Below, in pieces: positions 27,035-38,637 of a stretch of DNA of 64,000 nt (positions are counted from its first letter, which is position 1; every line of letters begins with the position of its first letter). The stretch is from Microtetraspora sp. NBRC 16547 (GTDB lineage Bacteria > Actinomycetota > Actinomycetes > Streptosporangiales > Streptosporangiaceae). The notes under the pieces are model-generated. The model saw nothing but the letters and a program-made list of their open reading frames with translations, did not search any database and was not told where the DNA came from. A program made the translations under genes and the position numbers. The stretch spans positions 23,343 through 87,342 of the forward strand of contig NZ_BSSE01000030.1 in the NCBI RefSeq assembly GCF_030268965.1, read 5' to 3'.

Positions 27035-28791
27035 TCCGCAGTCACGAAGCAGGGACGCTTCGTAGGGAGCATGCAGGCCAGCGGGTGACGCTGGCGGGCT
27101 GGGTGGCCCGCCGCCGGGACCACGGCGGGGTCGTCTTCATCGACCTTCGGGACGCCTCCGGCTCCGCCCAGGTGGTGTTCCGTGAGGAGGATCACGCCCA
27201 CGACCTGCGCTCGGAGTACTGCGTCAAGGTGACGGGCGAGGTCCGGGTGCGCCCGGAGGGCAACGAGAACCCCGACCTGCCGACCGGCGCCGTCGAGGTC
27301 GTCGCCTCCGAGGTGGAGGTGCTGAGCGAGGCCGCGCCGTTGCCGTTCCCGATCGAGGGCAGCAGCGGCGTGTCGGAGGAGGCGCGGCTGAAGTACCGCT
27401 ACCTCGACATCCGCCGGGCCCAGGTCGCCGACGCGCTGCGGATTCGCTCGCAGGCGACATACCTGGCGAACGAGGTCATGAAGGAGCGCGGGTTCGTCTA
27501 CGTCGAGACCCCGAACCTCACCCGCTCCACCCCCGAGGGCGCCCGTGACTTCCTGGTGCCGGTACGGCTCCAGCCGGGCAACTGGTACGCCCTGCCGCAG
27601 TCCCCGCAGCTGTTCAAGCAGCTCCTCATGGTCTCCGGCCTCGAGCGCTACTACCAGCTCGCCCGCTGCTTCCGTGACGAGGACCTGCGGGCGGACCGGC
27701 AGCCGGAGTTCACTCAGATCGACATCGAGATGTCGTTCGTCGACCAGGACGACGTCATCGAGCTCGGTGAGGCGCTGATCGGCCGCATCTGGAAGGAGAC
27801 CCTCGGCTACGAGCTGCCGACGCCGCTGCCGCGGATCAGCTACGCCGAAGCGATGTCCAGGTACGGCTCCGACAAGCCGGACCTGCGCTTCGGGGTCGAG
27901 CTGACCGACCTGACCGAGTACTTCGCCAACACCTCCTTCCGCGTCTTCCAGGCGCCGTACGTCGGCGCGGTCGTCATGCCGGGCGGCGCCGGGCAGACCC
28001 GCAAGGAGCTGGACGCCTGGCAGGAGTGGGCCAAGTCGCGCGGCGCCCGGGGCCTGGCGTACGTGCTGGTCCAGGAGGACGGACTCGGCGGCCCGGTGGC
28101 CAAGAACCTGTCCGAGACCGAGATCGCCGGCCTGGCCAAGGCCGCCGGCGCGCAGCCCGGGGACGCGATCTTCTTCGCGGCCGGCCTGCCCCACCCCTCG
28201 CGGGAGCTGCTCGGCGCGGCCCGGCTGGAGATCGGCCGCCGCTGCGGCCTGATCGACGAGTCGCAGTGGTCGTTCCTGTGGGTCGTGGACGCCCCCATGT
28301 TCGAGCCGGTGGTCGACGAGGTCGGCCGGCAGACCGGCTGGACGGCCGTGCACCACCCGTTCACCGGCCCCAAGCCCGAGTTCGCCGACACCTTCCACGA
28401 CAACCCCGGCGAGGCCCTGGCGTACGCGTACGACATGGTCTGCAACGGCATGGAGATCGGCGGCGGCTCGATCCGTATCCACCGCGCAGAGATGCAGCAG
28501 CGGGTCTTCGAGGTGCTCGGCATCTCCAAGGAGGAGGCGGAGAGCAAGTTCGGCTTCCTCCTCGAGGCGTTCAACTACGGCCCGCCGCCGCATGGCGGCA
28601 TCGCCTACGGCTGGGACCGCGTCTGCATGCTCCTCGCGGGCGGCGAGTCGATCCGCGACGTGATCGCGTTCCCGAAGACCGCCTCCGGGTTCGACCCGCT
28701 GACCGCCGCTCCCACGCCGATCACGACCGAGCAGCGCAAGGAGGCCGGGGTGGACGCCAAGCCGAAGGGCGAGGCGGCCCCGCAGGCCTGA
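27031..28791 (+). CDS. aspS: Aspartyl-tRNA synthetase
   Basis: A 586-residue bacterial-type AspRS: N-terminal OB anticodon domain ([20 protein letters not shown]), class II core with motif 2 [18 protein letters not shown], the bacterial GAD insertion, the [11 protein letters not shown] element and motif 3 [16 protein letters not shown]. It may also charge tRNA-Asn in organisms that use GatCAB, which this window cannot decide. GTG start within the hisS stop. Ends in an alanine-rich tail 11 bases before a terminator. Confidence 0.97.
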   Translation: MIRSHEAGTLRREHAGQRVTLAGWVARRRDHGGVVFIDLRDASGSAQVVFREEDHAHDLRSEYCVKVTGEVRVRPEGNENPDLPTGAVEVVASEVEVLSEAAPLPFPIEGSSGVSEEARLKYRYLDIRRAQVADALRIRSQATYLANEVMKERGFVYVETPNLTRSTPEGARDFLVPVRLQPGNWYALPQSPQLFKQLLMVSGLERYYQLARCFRDEDLRADRQPEFTQIDIEMSFVDQDDVIELGEALIGRIWKETLGYELPTPLPRISYAEAMSRYGSDKPDLRFGVELTDLTEYFANTSFRVFQAPYVGAVVMPGGAGQTRKELDAWQEWAKSRGARGLAYVLVQEDGLGGPVAKNLSETEIAGLAKAAGAQPGDAIFFAAGLPHPSRELLGAARLEIGRRCGLIDESQWSFLWVVDAPMFEPVVDEVGRQTGWTAVHHPFTGPKPEFADTFHDNPGEALAYAYDMVCNGMEIGGGSIRIHRAEMQQRVFEVLGISKEEAESKFGFLLEAFNYGPPPHGGIAYGWDRVCMLLAGGESIRDVIAFPKTASGFDPLTAAPTPITTEQRKEAGVDAKPKGEAAPQA

Positions 28792-28802
28792 CGTGGTCTG
28801 TT

Positions 28803-28841
28803 GCCGGTTCCGCGGTGCTCCTGAGGCGCCGCGGAACCGGC
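28803..28841 (+). terminator. Terminator hairpin after aspS
   Basis: A 13-bp perfect stem, GCCGGTTCCGCGG and CCGCGGAACCGGC, with a 13-base loop, starting 11 bases past the aspS stop. Confidence 0.75.
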
Positions 28842-28845
28842 GGCC

Positions 28846-28929
28846 CGGACATGACACGGACATGACCCGGACATGACATGGCCCCCGGGCCCGGCGGTTC
28901 ACCGCCGGGCCCGGGGGCCATGTCATGTC
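28846..28929. repeat. 11-bp direct repeats running into a 29-bp perfect palindrome
   Basis: CGGACATGAC occurs three times at an 11-base period (28846, 28857, 28868). The last copy merges with a perfect inverted repeat whose 29-base arms (28870-28898 and 28901-28929) are separated by only TC. The arms begin GACATGACATGGCCCCCGGG and are very GC-rich. It lies between aspS and the convergent lipoprotein gene, so it can act as a two-way terminator; the short spacer would favour a cruciform in DNA. Confidence 0.85.
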
Positions 28930-28945
28930 GCGCGTGCGCGGAGGG

Positions 28946-29806
28946 TCAGAGGATCCGGATGGTCTTGATCTCGACCTTCGTCTTGGGGGCGTTCGAGCCG
29001 CCGTCGTCGCTGGTGATGTCGACGCCGTCCTTGGCGGTGTTGACGCCGCCCTTGGCGATCTTGTCGACGATCTCCATGCCCTTGCGCACGATCCCGAACG
29101 GCGTGTACGCCGCGGGCAGCTGAGCGTTCTCGTCGGTGTAGGAGATGACGAACTGGCTGCCGTTGGAGTTGGAGGCGTCGCCGCCCTGTGCCATGAAGAC
29201 CACGCCGCGGGCGTACTGCGGCCCGAGGTTCTCGTCGGGGAACAGGTAGCCGGGGCCGCCGGTGCCGTCGGTCGGGTTCTCGCCGTCGCCCTTGGCCTGG
29301 GGGTCGCCGCACTGGAGCAGGCCGAGGCCGTTGGTCTCGACCGTGGTGAGCCGGTGGCAGACCGTGTTGTCGAAGAACTTCTTGCTCGCCAGGTACGCGA
29401 ACGAGTTGATCGTGCAGGGCGTGTCGCCGGGGGCGATGTCGACGACGATGTTGCCGAGGTTGGTCTGGATCAGCATCGTCTTGGCGTTGATCACCGCCTT
29501 CGACAGCTGCTTCGGCGGGAAGCCGACGAACTTCGCCGGGCTGCCGGTGTCGTCTTTGCGGTACTCGCAGGTGACCTTGCGCAGGTCGGTCTCCTTGACG
29601 GTGGGTGTCGGCTCAGCGAGTTCCGAGGGGATGGCGGAGGGCACGTCCGAGGGGAGGGGCGTCGGTGCCCCGTCCGCGGAGTCCTTCGCCTCGCTGCACG
29701 CCGCGAGACTCCCTACGAGCGCGAGCACACTGAGGCCGACGCCGATGGTGCGCCTGGCCTTGCTCCTGGGCCGAGCCGGGTGCTGCTGTCGGTCCGTGTC
29801 GGTCAC
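28946..29806 (-). CDS. Cyclophilin-type peptidyl-prolyl isomerase lipoprotein
   Basis: A 286-residue paralogue of the protein at 24083. It has a basic N-terminus and a lipoprotein signal TIGVGLSVLALVGSLAAC with the acylated Cys near residue 37, then a proline-rich linker and the cyclophilin domain (INSFAYLASKKFFDNTVCHR, GLLQCGDPQAKGDGENPTDG, GVVFMAQGGDASNSNGSQFV, YTPFGIVRKGMEIVDKIAKG, listed separately). So it is held on the outer membrane face by lipid rather than by a helix. The GTG start follows GGAAGG. Probably folds secreted proteins; specific clients unknown. Confidence 0.9.
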   Translation of the reverse strand: MTDTDRQQHPARPRSKARRTIGVGLSVLALVGSLAACSEAKDSADGAPTPLPSDVPSAIPSELAEPTPTVKETDLRKVTCEYRKDDTGSPAKFVGFPPKQLSKAVINAKTMLIQTNLGNIVVDIAPGDTPCTINSFAYLASKKFFDNTVCHRLTTVETNGLGLLQCGDPQAKGDGENPTDGTGGPGYLFPDENLGPQYARGVVFMAQGGDASNSNGSQFVISYTDENAQLPAAYTPFGIVRKGMEIVDKIAKGGVNTAKDGVDITSDDGGSNAPKTKVEIKTIRIL

Positions 29807-30233
29807 CGTTACGCCTTCCCTTTTTACCTATCTTGACCACTTGCGATGCGTCACTTTATCGGCGTTCATGTCGGGTAGGTGTAAACAGGAGACTCACAGG
29901 TATCTCAAGTAGCAAAAATCACGATCTTGCGGTATGAGGCCATCCCGTTACGGCTATTTGGTGACGGGTGGGCCTTACCTCCACTTTCCCCACGTTCACC
30001 GGCAATCTTTGACGTTTGTCGCGGAAGACGACGACGCGGACGCTCCGCTACCCGCCACCCGCCCGCACAGGGGCCGGGCCGCCACGTGACGGCCGCGCGG
30101 GGGTCCTTACGCTGGCCGGAGTGCCGTTTGCGCTCATATTGTTCTCAGATCCCTCTGAGAACCTCGCCGTGGTCAAATCCGTATCAGGGTGAGGAACCAC
30201 CCCGCCACGATCACGAAGCCAGGAGCGACGCCC
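29807..30233. other. Intergenic region between two divergent genes
   Basis: About 430 bases without a supportable gene. The left ~120 bases are A/T-rich and should hold the promoter of the minus-strand lipoprotein gene, although I cannot fix -35/-10 boxes. The right part holds the palindrome at 30141-30162 in front of the DUF2231 gene. Open frames through here have no family features. Confidence 0.6.
30141..30162 (+). promoter_or_regulatory. 22-bp palindrome, candidate operator before DUF2231 gene
   Basis: GTTCTCAGA, TCCC, TCTGAGAAC: perfect 9-bp arms with a 4-base centre, 72 bases before the ATG. The symmetry and length fit a helix-turn-helix dimer site. The cognate regulator is not recognisable, and none is encoded next to it. 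Confidence 0.6.
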
Positions 30234-30680
30234 ATGTTCGACGAGATCCTCGGCCTGCCCGTCCATCCCCTGCTCGTCCACGCGGCGGTCGTGCTCACGC
30301 CGCTGCTGGCCCTCCTGTCCGTCGCGTACGCCGTGCTGCCCCGGTTCCGCGGGAAGCTCGACTGGATGGTCGTCCTGACGGCGGTCGGTGCGCCTGTCGC
30401 CGTGTTCGTGGCGAAGGAGAGCGGCGAGTCCTTCGAGCGGAGCCTCTTCGAGGGGCGGCCGTCGGCCACCGTCGCGGCGCACGAGAGCTTCGCGACCCCG
30501 CTGCTGATCAGCACGGCCGCGCTGGGCCTGGTCGGCCTGCTGCTCGTCTTCGGCGCCAGGAGGTGGCCCAAGGCCGTCGGCACGGCGCTGTCCGCCGCCT
30601 CCGTGGTTCTCGCCGTCGTCGCCGGGTACTACGTCGTACGCGCCGGGCACAGCGGGGCGACGGCGGTCTGGGGCGGTTGA
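30234..30680 (+). CDS. DUF2231 family four-helix membrane protein
   Basis: A 148-residue protein with four predicted transmembrane helices (VHAAVVLTPLLALLSVAYAV; LDWMVVLTAVGAPVAVFVA; PLLISTAALGLVGLLLVFGA; VGTALSAASVVLAVVAGYYV). The N-terminal LPVHPLLVHAAV is the DUF2231 signature; conserved histidines in the first helix region suggest haem or metal binding, but this is not proved for the family. AGGAG eight bases before ATG 30234 decides the start. Single gene, possibly controlled through the 30141 palindrome. Confidence 0.85.
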   Translation: MFDEILGLPVHPLLVHAAVVLTPLLALLSVAYAVLPRFRGKLDWMVVLTAVGAPVAVFVAKESGESFERSLFEGRPSATVAAHESFATPLLISTAALGLVGLLLVFGARRWPKAVGTALSAASVVLAVVAGYYVVRAGHSGATAVWGG

Positions 30681-30752
30681 CGGCTCCCGCGGCGACCCCG
30701 TCGGACGCGACGGGCGGGTGCCGGGGGGATCGGAGCGGCTAGAGTCGAGGTT

Positions 30753-32069
30753 GTGGACAGTCTGTTCGATTCGGCGGCCGAGGAGGCCCACAGAAGCCAG
30801 GAGCCGCTGGCCGTCCGGATGCGCCCGCGCGGCCTGGACGAGGTGATCGGACAGCGCCACCTGCTCGGCCCGGGTACGCCGTTGCGCCGCCTGGTCGAGA
30901 GCGAGGCCCCCATGTCGCTGTTCCTGTGGGGGCCGCCGGGCACCGGCAAGACCACGCTCGCCTACGTCGTGGCGGGCGCCACCAAGCGCCGGTTCGTGGA
31001 GATCTCCGCCGTGTCCGCCGGCGTCAAGGACGTACGCGCCGCGATCGACCAGGCCCGCCGCGAGCTCGGCATGAGCGGCCGGCAGACCGTGCTGTTCGTC
31101 GACGAGGTGCACCGGTTCAACAAGGCGCAGCAGGATGCCCTGCTTCCGGCGGTCGAGAACCGCTGGGTCACCTTCATCGGCGCCACCACGGAGAACCCGT
31201 TCTTCTCCGTCATCTCGCCGCTGCTGTCGCGGTCGCTGCTCCTCACCCTCGAGTCGCTGACGGAGGACGACGTGCGGGCCGTCCTCGAACGGGCGGTCGG
31301 CGACCCGCGCGGCCTGGCCGGGCGCGCCACGCTGCACCCCGAGGCTCTCGACCAGCTCGTACGGCTCGCGGGCGGCGACGCCCGGCGATCTCTGACCTAC
31401 CTCGAGGCGGCCGCGCTGCTGTCCGACCAGATCACCGTCGAGGTCGTGGAGCGGGCGGTCGACAAGGCGGCGGTCCGCTACGACCGGCAGGGCGACCAGC
31501 ACTACGACGTGATCAGCGCGTTCATCAAGAGCATGCGCGGCTCGGACGCCGACGCCGCCCTGCACTACCTGGCCCGCATGGTCGAGGCCGGGGAGGACCC
31601 CCGGTTCATCGCCCGCCGGATTGTGATCTTCGCCTCGGAGGACGTCGGCATGGCCGATCCCACCTGCCTCCAGGTCGCCGTCGCGGCCGCGCAGGCGGTG
31701 GAGTTCATCGGGCTCCCGGAGGGCCGCATCAACCTCGCGCAGGCGGTGATCCACTGCGCTCTCGCGCCCAAGTCCAACGCCGTCGTCGCGGCCATCGGCG
31801 CCGCCGCGGACGACGTGCGCCGCGGCATGATCGGGCAGATCCCCTCCCATCTGAGGGACGCACACTATCCGGGGGCGAGCAAGCTCGGCCACGGCAAGGG
31901 CTACCAGTACCCCCACGACTTCGAGCACGGCCTGGTCCGGCAGGACTACGCCCCGGATGAGCTCAGGGAGCGGCGCTACTACCAGCCGACCAAGCATGGC
32001 GCGGAGGCCCGGTTCGCCGAGCGCTGGGCGCGGATCCGCGACTTCCTCCGGGGCGAGAGCCGTCCGTGA
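30753..32069 (+). CDS. rarA: Replication-associated recombination AAA+ ATPase RarA (MgsA)
   Basis: A 438-residue clamp-loader-like ATPase acting at stalled forks. Walker A is [10 protein letters not shown], Walker [19 protein letters not shown], sensor 1 GATTENPFF; the C-terminal tetramerisation domain has [18 protein letters not shown] and the final [11 protein letters not shown]. The short N-terminal [19 protein letters not shown] is standard. GTG start. It opens the conserved rarA-DUF948-DUF6167-alaS-ruvX-mltG-aroE series. Confidence 0.95.
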   Translation: MDSLFDSAAEEAHRSQEPLAVRMRPRGLDEVIGQRHLLGPGTPLRRLVESEAPMSLFLWGPPGTGKTTLAYVVAGATKRRFVEISAVSAGVKDVRAAIDQARRELGMSGRQTVLFVDEVHRFNKAQQDALLPAVENRWVTFIGATTENPFFSVISPLLSRSLLLTLESLTEDDVRAVLERAVGDPRGLAGRATLHPEALDQLVRLAGGDARRSLTYLEAAALLSDQITVEVVERAVDKAAVRYDRQGDQHYDVISAFIKSMRGSDADAALHYLARMVEAGEDPRFIARRIVIFASEDVGMADPTCLQVAVAAAQAVEFIGLPEGRINLAQAVIHCALAPKSNAVVAAIGAAADDVRRGMIGQIPSHLRDAHYPGASKLGHGKGYQYPHDFEHGLVRQDYAPDELRERRYYQPTKHGAEARFAERWARIRDFLRGESRP

Positions 32070-32241
32070 CGGGGCCGGGGGAGGGCCCGGGAGAGCCAGG
32101 GAAAGGCGTGGTGGGCCTCGGCGTACTCGGCGTTCGCGGTAGGGTCTTGCCATTCCAGCCGAATCCGCCAGGCCGACTCCGCGCGGCGCGGGTTCGAGCG
32201 GAGTCACGCGCCTGCCACCTATCGAGGAGACGGATCCGCAC

Positions 32242-32619
32242 ATGCTAACCGCGGGAGAGGTCGCCGGTCTGATCGTCGCGATGTTCTGGGCGATCCTGGT
32301 GTGCTTCATGGCCGTCGTGCTCGTCAGGCTGGCCCGCCTGCTCACCGAGACCACCAAGGTGGTGTCCGAGCTGAGCGATCGGGTGGTGCCGCTCCTGGAG
32401 GACGTCGGCCACACGGTCAACGAGACCAACCGCCAGCTCGTCGCGGTCGAGGCGATCACGGAGAACGTCAAGGACGTCAGCGGCAACATGGTGAAGATCA
32501 CCGGTGTCGCCGCCATGCTGTTCGCCGGGCCGATGATCAAGATGTCCGCCCTGGGCTACGGCGTGCGCGAGGCGCTGGCCCGGCGCGACCGTCGCGCGAT
32601 CGGAGGGCGCCGCCCGTGA
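32242..32619 (+). CDS. DUF948 domain membrane protein
   Basis: A 125-residue protein with an N-terminal transmembrane helix (GLIVAMFWAILVCFMAVVLV) and an amphipathic heptad-rich part (LLTETTKVVSELSDRVVPLL, VGHTVNETNRQLVAVEAI), the usual DUF948 form resembling methyl-accepting or YtxG-like coiled coils. No enzyme motif. It precedes alaS in many actinobacteria; the function is unknown. The stop overlaps the next GTG (GTGA), and GGAGA precedes the ATG. Confidence 0.85.
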   Translation: MLTAGEVAGLIVAMFWAILVCFMAVVLVRLARLLTETTKVVSELSDRVVPLLEDVGHTVNETNRQLVAVEAITENVKDVSGNMVKITGVAAMLFAGPMIKMSALGYGVREALARRDRRAIGGRRP

Positions 32620-32870
32620 TCCGCCGGTTCTTCTACATCACCGTCGGCGCGTGCCTCGCCGTCTGGGCCATGCGTAAGCTTCAGGCGATGCGGCCCGAGA
32701 ACGTGGCCAGACGCGCGGCCGGCCGGGCGGCCGGGATCGCCGGCGAGCTCGTGGAGTTCGCCGGGGACGTCCGCGCCCTCGCACGGGAGCGGGAAACCGA
32801 GTTGCGGGCCCGCATGGGACTCGAGAGTCTTGACAGAAACCACGACCACGACGTAAAGGATGGCCGCTGA
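32616..32870 (+). CDS. DUF6167-like small membrane-associated protein
   Basis: An 84-residue protein starting at a GTG inside the previous stop. The first ~20 residues ([20 protein letters not shown]) form a short membrane segment, followed by an arginine/glutamate-rich helix ([40 protein letters not shown]). This matches the DUF6167 protein that sits between DUF948 and alaS in Streptomyces. Function unknown; its constant place suggests work with the DUF948 partner. One base separates its stop from the alaS ATG. Confidence 0.75.
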   Translation: MIRRFFYITVGACLAVWAMRKLQAMRPENVARRAAGRAAGIAGELVEFAGDVRALARERETELRARMGLESLDRNHDHDVKDGR

Positions 32871-32871
32871 A

Positions 32872-35544
<2,673 letters not shown>

Positions 35545-35572
35545 CGGCCGGGTCTGTCGGGGAGAACCGGCC

Positions 35573-36067
35573 ATGAGGCAGGGTGTGCGACTCGGCGTCG
35601 ACGCGGGAGCGGTACGCATCGGCGTGGCGCGCAGCGACCCTTCGGGGCTGCTCGCCACGCCGGTCGAGACCGTGCGCCGGGGCCGGGGTGACGTGGATCG
35701 GATCGCCGCGATCGTCGCGGAGCACGAGGCGATCGAGGTGGTCGTGGGGCTGCCCACGTCCCTTTCGGGGCGGGAGAGCCACGCGGCCGGGGTGGCGCGG
35801 GAGTTCGCCGCCGTTCTCGCCGAGCGGCTCGCGCCGATCCCGATCCGGCTTTTCGACGAGCGGTTGACGACGGTCACCGCCCAGCAGCGGCTGCGCTCCA
35901 GTGGCGTGAAGGCGAAGAACCAGCGCTCCGTCATCGACCAGGCGGCGGCCGTGGTGCTGCTTCAGGCCGCGCTCGACTCCGAGCGCTCCACCGGCAGGCC
36001 GCCGGGCCGCCCCCTCGGACCGCCGGGCGGAGCCGGCGGCGAGGAAGCGAGCGGCGGAGCCGGCTGA
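35573..36067 (+). CDS. ruvX: Putative pre-16S rRNA nuclease RuvX/YqgF
   Basis: A 164-residue RNase H-fold protein. The catalytic start [18 protein letters not shown], the [13 protein letters not shown] strand and the [14 protein letters not shown] glutamate, followed by the late [10 protein letters not shown] aspartate, make the YqgF active site. In E. coli this protein trims the 5' end of 16S rRNA; it was earlier thought to be a junction resolvase. The ATG follows GGGGAGA. The C-terminal ~25 residues are a disordered Gly/Pro/Glu tail. It follows alaS by 28 bases. Confidence 0.92.
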   Translation: MRQGVRLGVDAGAVRIGVARSDPSGLLATPVETVRRGRGDVDRIAAIVAEHEAIEVVVGLPTSLSGRESHAAGVAREFAAVLAERLAPIPIRLFDERLTTVTAQQRLRSSGVKAKNQRSVIDQAAAVVLLQAALDSERSTGRPPGRPLGPPGGAGGEEASGGAG

Positions 36068-36556
36068 TGCCCGCCGCGGCGACCCCGGCCGCCCGTTCCG
36101 ATGCTTCGGTGGCCCAGCGGGCCGCCTGTTCATGTTCCCGGCTCTCGGTCGAGCGCGCCGATCAACCCGGTAGTGATGCCATACTTAGGGCACTTCGCTC
36201 CAAAACGGGCGAAAAGTGCCGGTTTGTCAGAACCGCTCTTCACCGTAGGATCATCAAATTCACCGACAAAGAGGGCGAGTTTGTGAAATACCGGGAAGAG
36301 CTGAACGCGTACCTAGGGACCATCTAGGACATGACCATCCGAGCCCGGAAGGATCGTCCTGGCCCTCTGGCGGTCCGGGGCGCCGCCTCCCCATGCGGAG
36401 GACGGTCGGCCCGGAACCGGGGGCCCACGCCCGCTCCTAGGGAGTGTCAGACACGACCTAGCAGGGTCGGGCGCGTAATCGAACGCCGGAACCCCCTCGG
36501 TTCTGCGCACTCGCTTGACGTGGGGCGCGTCGTACCGGGAGATTGGCCAGCGCACT
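36068..36556. other. Intergenic region between ruvX and mltG
   Basis: About 490 bases. A stem GGCACTT/AAGTGCC (36189-36220) with a loop rich in A may end ruvX transcription. A decayed MltG C-terminus follows (36244-36327). The last 200 bases carry TTGACG at 36515-36520 as a possible -35, but no good -10 follows at 17 bases. Confidence 0.55.
36244..36327 (+). pseudogene. Remnant of an mltG C-terminus
   Basis: The frame reads IIKFTDKEGEFVKYREELNAYLGTI then TAG. The functional mltG 1.3 kb downstream ends with ITKFTDKESEFGKFVEEFN in the same place. At base level the first 24 bases of the match differ at three positions. No start or upstream MltG domain is present, so this is the tail of a second, lost mltG copy. 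Its A/T-rich codons (AAA, TTT) differ from the neighbours, which fits decay. Confidence 0.7.
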
Positions 36557-37714
36557 ATGAATGATCTCGATATGGACTTCCTGCTGGGATCCGACGACGA
36601 CGGGCCCTCACGGCGCCGTTCCCATGGCCCGAGCCGCAGCCAGCGCCACCGCAGCCGCCGGCGGCGCAAACGGCAGCGCCGCAAGGGTTTCGCCGCCACC
36701 TTCTTCGCCATGGTCATCGTCGCCGGGGTGCTCGGCGGCGCCGGCTACTACGGCTTCCACTGGTTCCGCGGCATGTTGGTCCCGAAGGACTTCACCGGCA
36801 CCGGCAATGGCGAGGTCGTGGTCGAGGTCAAGGAGGGGGCGACCGCCTCCGACGTCGCCCAGGAGCTGGAGGAGCAGGGCGTCGTGGCCAGCGCGCGGGC
36901 GTTCGTCAACGCCATCGGCGCGGCGGGCAAGAGCTCCTCGCTCCAGCCGGGTGAGTACAAGCTGCGCAAGGGCATGTCGGCGGAGTCCGCGGTCACCATG
37001 CTGGACCCGAAGAACCGCGTGGTCAGCGGCACGCTTACGATCCGCGAGGGCCTGCGGCTCAGCAAGATCTTCGCCGATCTGTCCACCGCCAGCGGTAAGC
37101 CGGTCGAGGAGTTCCAGAAGGCCGCCAAGAAGGACATCGGCCTTCCCCGGTACGCCAAGGGACGGCTGGAGGGCTACGCCTTCCCCGCGACCTACGAGAT
37201 CTCGCCCAAGATGAGCGCGGACCAGATCCTGACCAAGATGGTCGACCGCTTCAACCAGACCGCCCAGCGGCTCGATCTGGAGCGCCAGGCGAAGCAGCTC
37301 GGCTACACCGCGCACGACATCATGACCATCGCCAGCATCGTGCAGGCCGAGTCCGGCAACCAGCAGGACATGCCCAAGGTCGCCCGCGTCATCTACAACC
37401 GCCTCGGCCTGAACCCGCCGATGAACCTGAAGATGGACAGCACGGTCATGTACGGCCTGAACAAGTACGGCATCGCCGCCAGCCACAAGGACCTGGAGAG
37501 CACATCGCCGTACAACACGTACAAGTATCCCGGGCTGCCTCCCGGTCCGATCGCCAACCCCGGTGACCACGCCATCGAGGCGGCGCTCAAGCCCGCCGAC
37601 GGCACCTGGCTGTGGTTCGTGACCGTCGATCCGAAGAAGGGCATCACCAAGTTCACCGACAAGGAGTCGGAGTTCGGGAAGTTCGTCGAAGAGTTCAACC
37701 GGAACAACGGATGA
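36557..37714 (+). CDS. mltG: Endolytic peptidoglycan transglycosylase MltG
   Basis: A 385-residue cell-wall enzyme that cuts nascent glycan strands and so sets their length. Acidic N-terminus, a very basic stretch (SRSQRHRSRRRRKRQRRKG), one transmembrane helix (AATFFAMVIVAGVLGGAGYY), a LysM-like domain, and the YceG catalytic domain with the active glutamate in IVQAESGNQQDMPKVARVIY, followed by MDSTVMYGL and NTYKYPGLPPGPIANPG. The ATG at 36557 has only a distant GGGAGA; ATG 36569 is an alternative. The stop overlaps aroE as ATGA. Confidence 0.94.
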   Translation: MNDLDMDFLLGSDDDGPSRRRSHGPSRSQRHRSRRRRKRQRRKGFAATFFAMVIVAGVLGGAGYYGFHWFRGMLVPKDFTGTGNGEVVVEVKEGATASDVAQELEEQGVVASARAFVNAIGAAGKSSSLQPGEYKLRKGMSAESAVTMLDPKNRVVSGTLTIREGLRLSKIFADLSTASGKPVEEFQKAAKKDIGLPRYAKGRLEGYAFPATYEISPKMSADQILTKMVDRFNQTAQRLDLERQAKQLGYTAHDIMTIASIVQAESGNQQDMPKVARVIYNRLGLNPPMNLKMDSTVMYGLNKYGIAASHKDLESTSPYNTYKYPGLPPGPIANPGDHAIEAALKPADGTWLWFVTVDPKKGITKFTDKESEFGKFVEEFNRNNG

Positions 37715-38571
37715 CCGGAGATCTCCCGGCCGCCGGAGCCGGGCCGTACGCGCGGAGAGCGGCGGTCCTCGGCCTTCCGGTTCTCCACTCGCTCTCCCCG
37801 ATCCTGCACCGCACCGCGTACGCCGGGCTCGGCCTGTCCGGCTGGCGGTACGACGCGATCGAGTGCGGCGAGGAGGAGCTGGCGAAGCTGGTCGCCGGGC
37901 TCGGCCCCGAGTGGGCCGGGCTGTCGCTGACGATGCCGCTCAAGCGCGTGGTGTTCCCACTGCTCGACACGGTCTCCGATCTCGCGGTCGCGGTGAACGC
38001 GGTCAACACGGTCGTCTTCCGTGACGGCCGCCGCCACGGCGAGAACACCGACGTGTACGGCATCGTCCGGGCGCTGGCCGAGGCCGGGGTGATCGCGCCG
38101 TCCAGCGCCTCGATCCTGGGCGGAGGCGCGACGGCGGCATCCGCGATCGCGGCGCTGCGCGAGACGGGTCTGCGCGAGGTGACGCTGGTCGTGCGCGAGC
38201 GGTCCCGGGCCGCCGAGACGCTGGAGGTGGCCGAACGGCTCGGCGTCATGGTCGCCGTACGGACCTTTGAGGACTTCGACGCCGACGTCGACCTACTGGT
38301 CTCCACGCTGCCCTCCGGAGCCGCGGACGTCTTCGTCTCGCGGGCGGCCCGGGCGAAGGCGGTCTTCGACGTGGTCTACTCGCCGTGGCCGACGCGACTG
38401 GCCGCGGCCGTACGGGAGCGGGGCGGTGTCGTCATCGGCGGGTTCCCCATGCTCTTGCACCAGGCGGTCAGGCAGGTCGAGCTGATGACCGGCAGGACGG
38501 ACGTGCCGGTCGAGGAGATGCGCGCGGCCGGTGAGGCGGAGATCCTCAGGCGGGCCGCCGCGGCCGGCTGA
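37711..38571 (+). CDS. aroE: Shikimate dehydrogenase
   Basis: A 286-residue enzyme reducing 3-dehydroshikimate with NADPH in aromatic amino acid synthesis. Substrate-site elements are VLHSLSPILHRTAY and the catalytic lysine in LTMPLKR with aspartate in GENTDVYG; the cofactor loop is LGGGATAASA. DVVYSPWPTRLAAA and FPMLLHQAVRQVELM are the usual C-terminal pieces. The ATG lies in the mltG stop (ATGA). The order ruvX-mltG-aroE is conserved in actinobacteria. Confidence 0.95.
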   Translation: MTGDLPAAGAGPYARRAAVLGLPVLHSLSPILHRTAYAGLGLSGWRYDAIECGEEELAKLVAGLGPEWAGLSLTMPLKRVVFPLLDTVSDLAVAVNAVNTVVFRDGRRHGENTDVYGIVRALAEAGVIAPSSASILGGGATAASAIAALRETGLREVTLVVRERSRAAETLEVAERLGVMVAVRTFEDFDADVDLLVSTLPSGAADVFVSRAARAKAVFDVVYSPWPTRLAAAVRERGGVVIGGFPMLLHQAVRQVELMTGRTDVPVEEMRAAGEAEILRRAAAAG

Positions 38572-38611
38572 CCGCCCGGACGGAATAGCCGGGGCGGTCG
38601 CCGGGTTGTGG

Positions 38612-38617
38612 TAATGT
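38612..38617 (+). promoter_or_regulatory. Candidate -10 of the infC operon
   Basis: TAATGT is a good -10 hexamer, about 200 bases before infC and just before the leader elements. A matching -35 at 17 bases is not clear. Confidence 0.45.
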
Positions 38618-38637
38618 TGTCACTCGATCGGTCCGGC

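Noticed and set aside
28870..28929. Inverted repeats of an insertion sequence
   Set aside because: Nothing lies between the arms and no transposase or target duplication is present.
29927..30742. Long open frame before and across the DUF2231 gene
   Set aside because: Arg/Pro-rich shadow; the DUF2231 frame has the conserved residues and a ribosome site.
35573..36067. Holliday junction resolvase label for RuvX
   Set aside because: Known work on YqgF supports 16S rRNA maturation; true junction resolution here is by RuvC.
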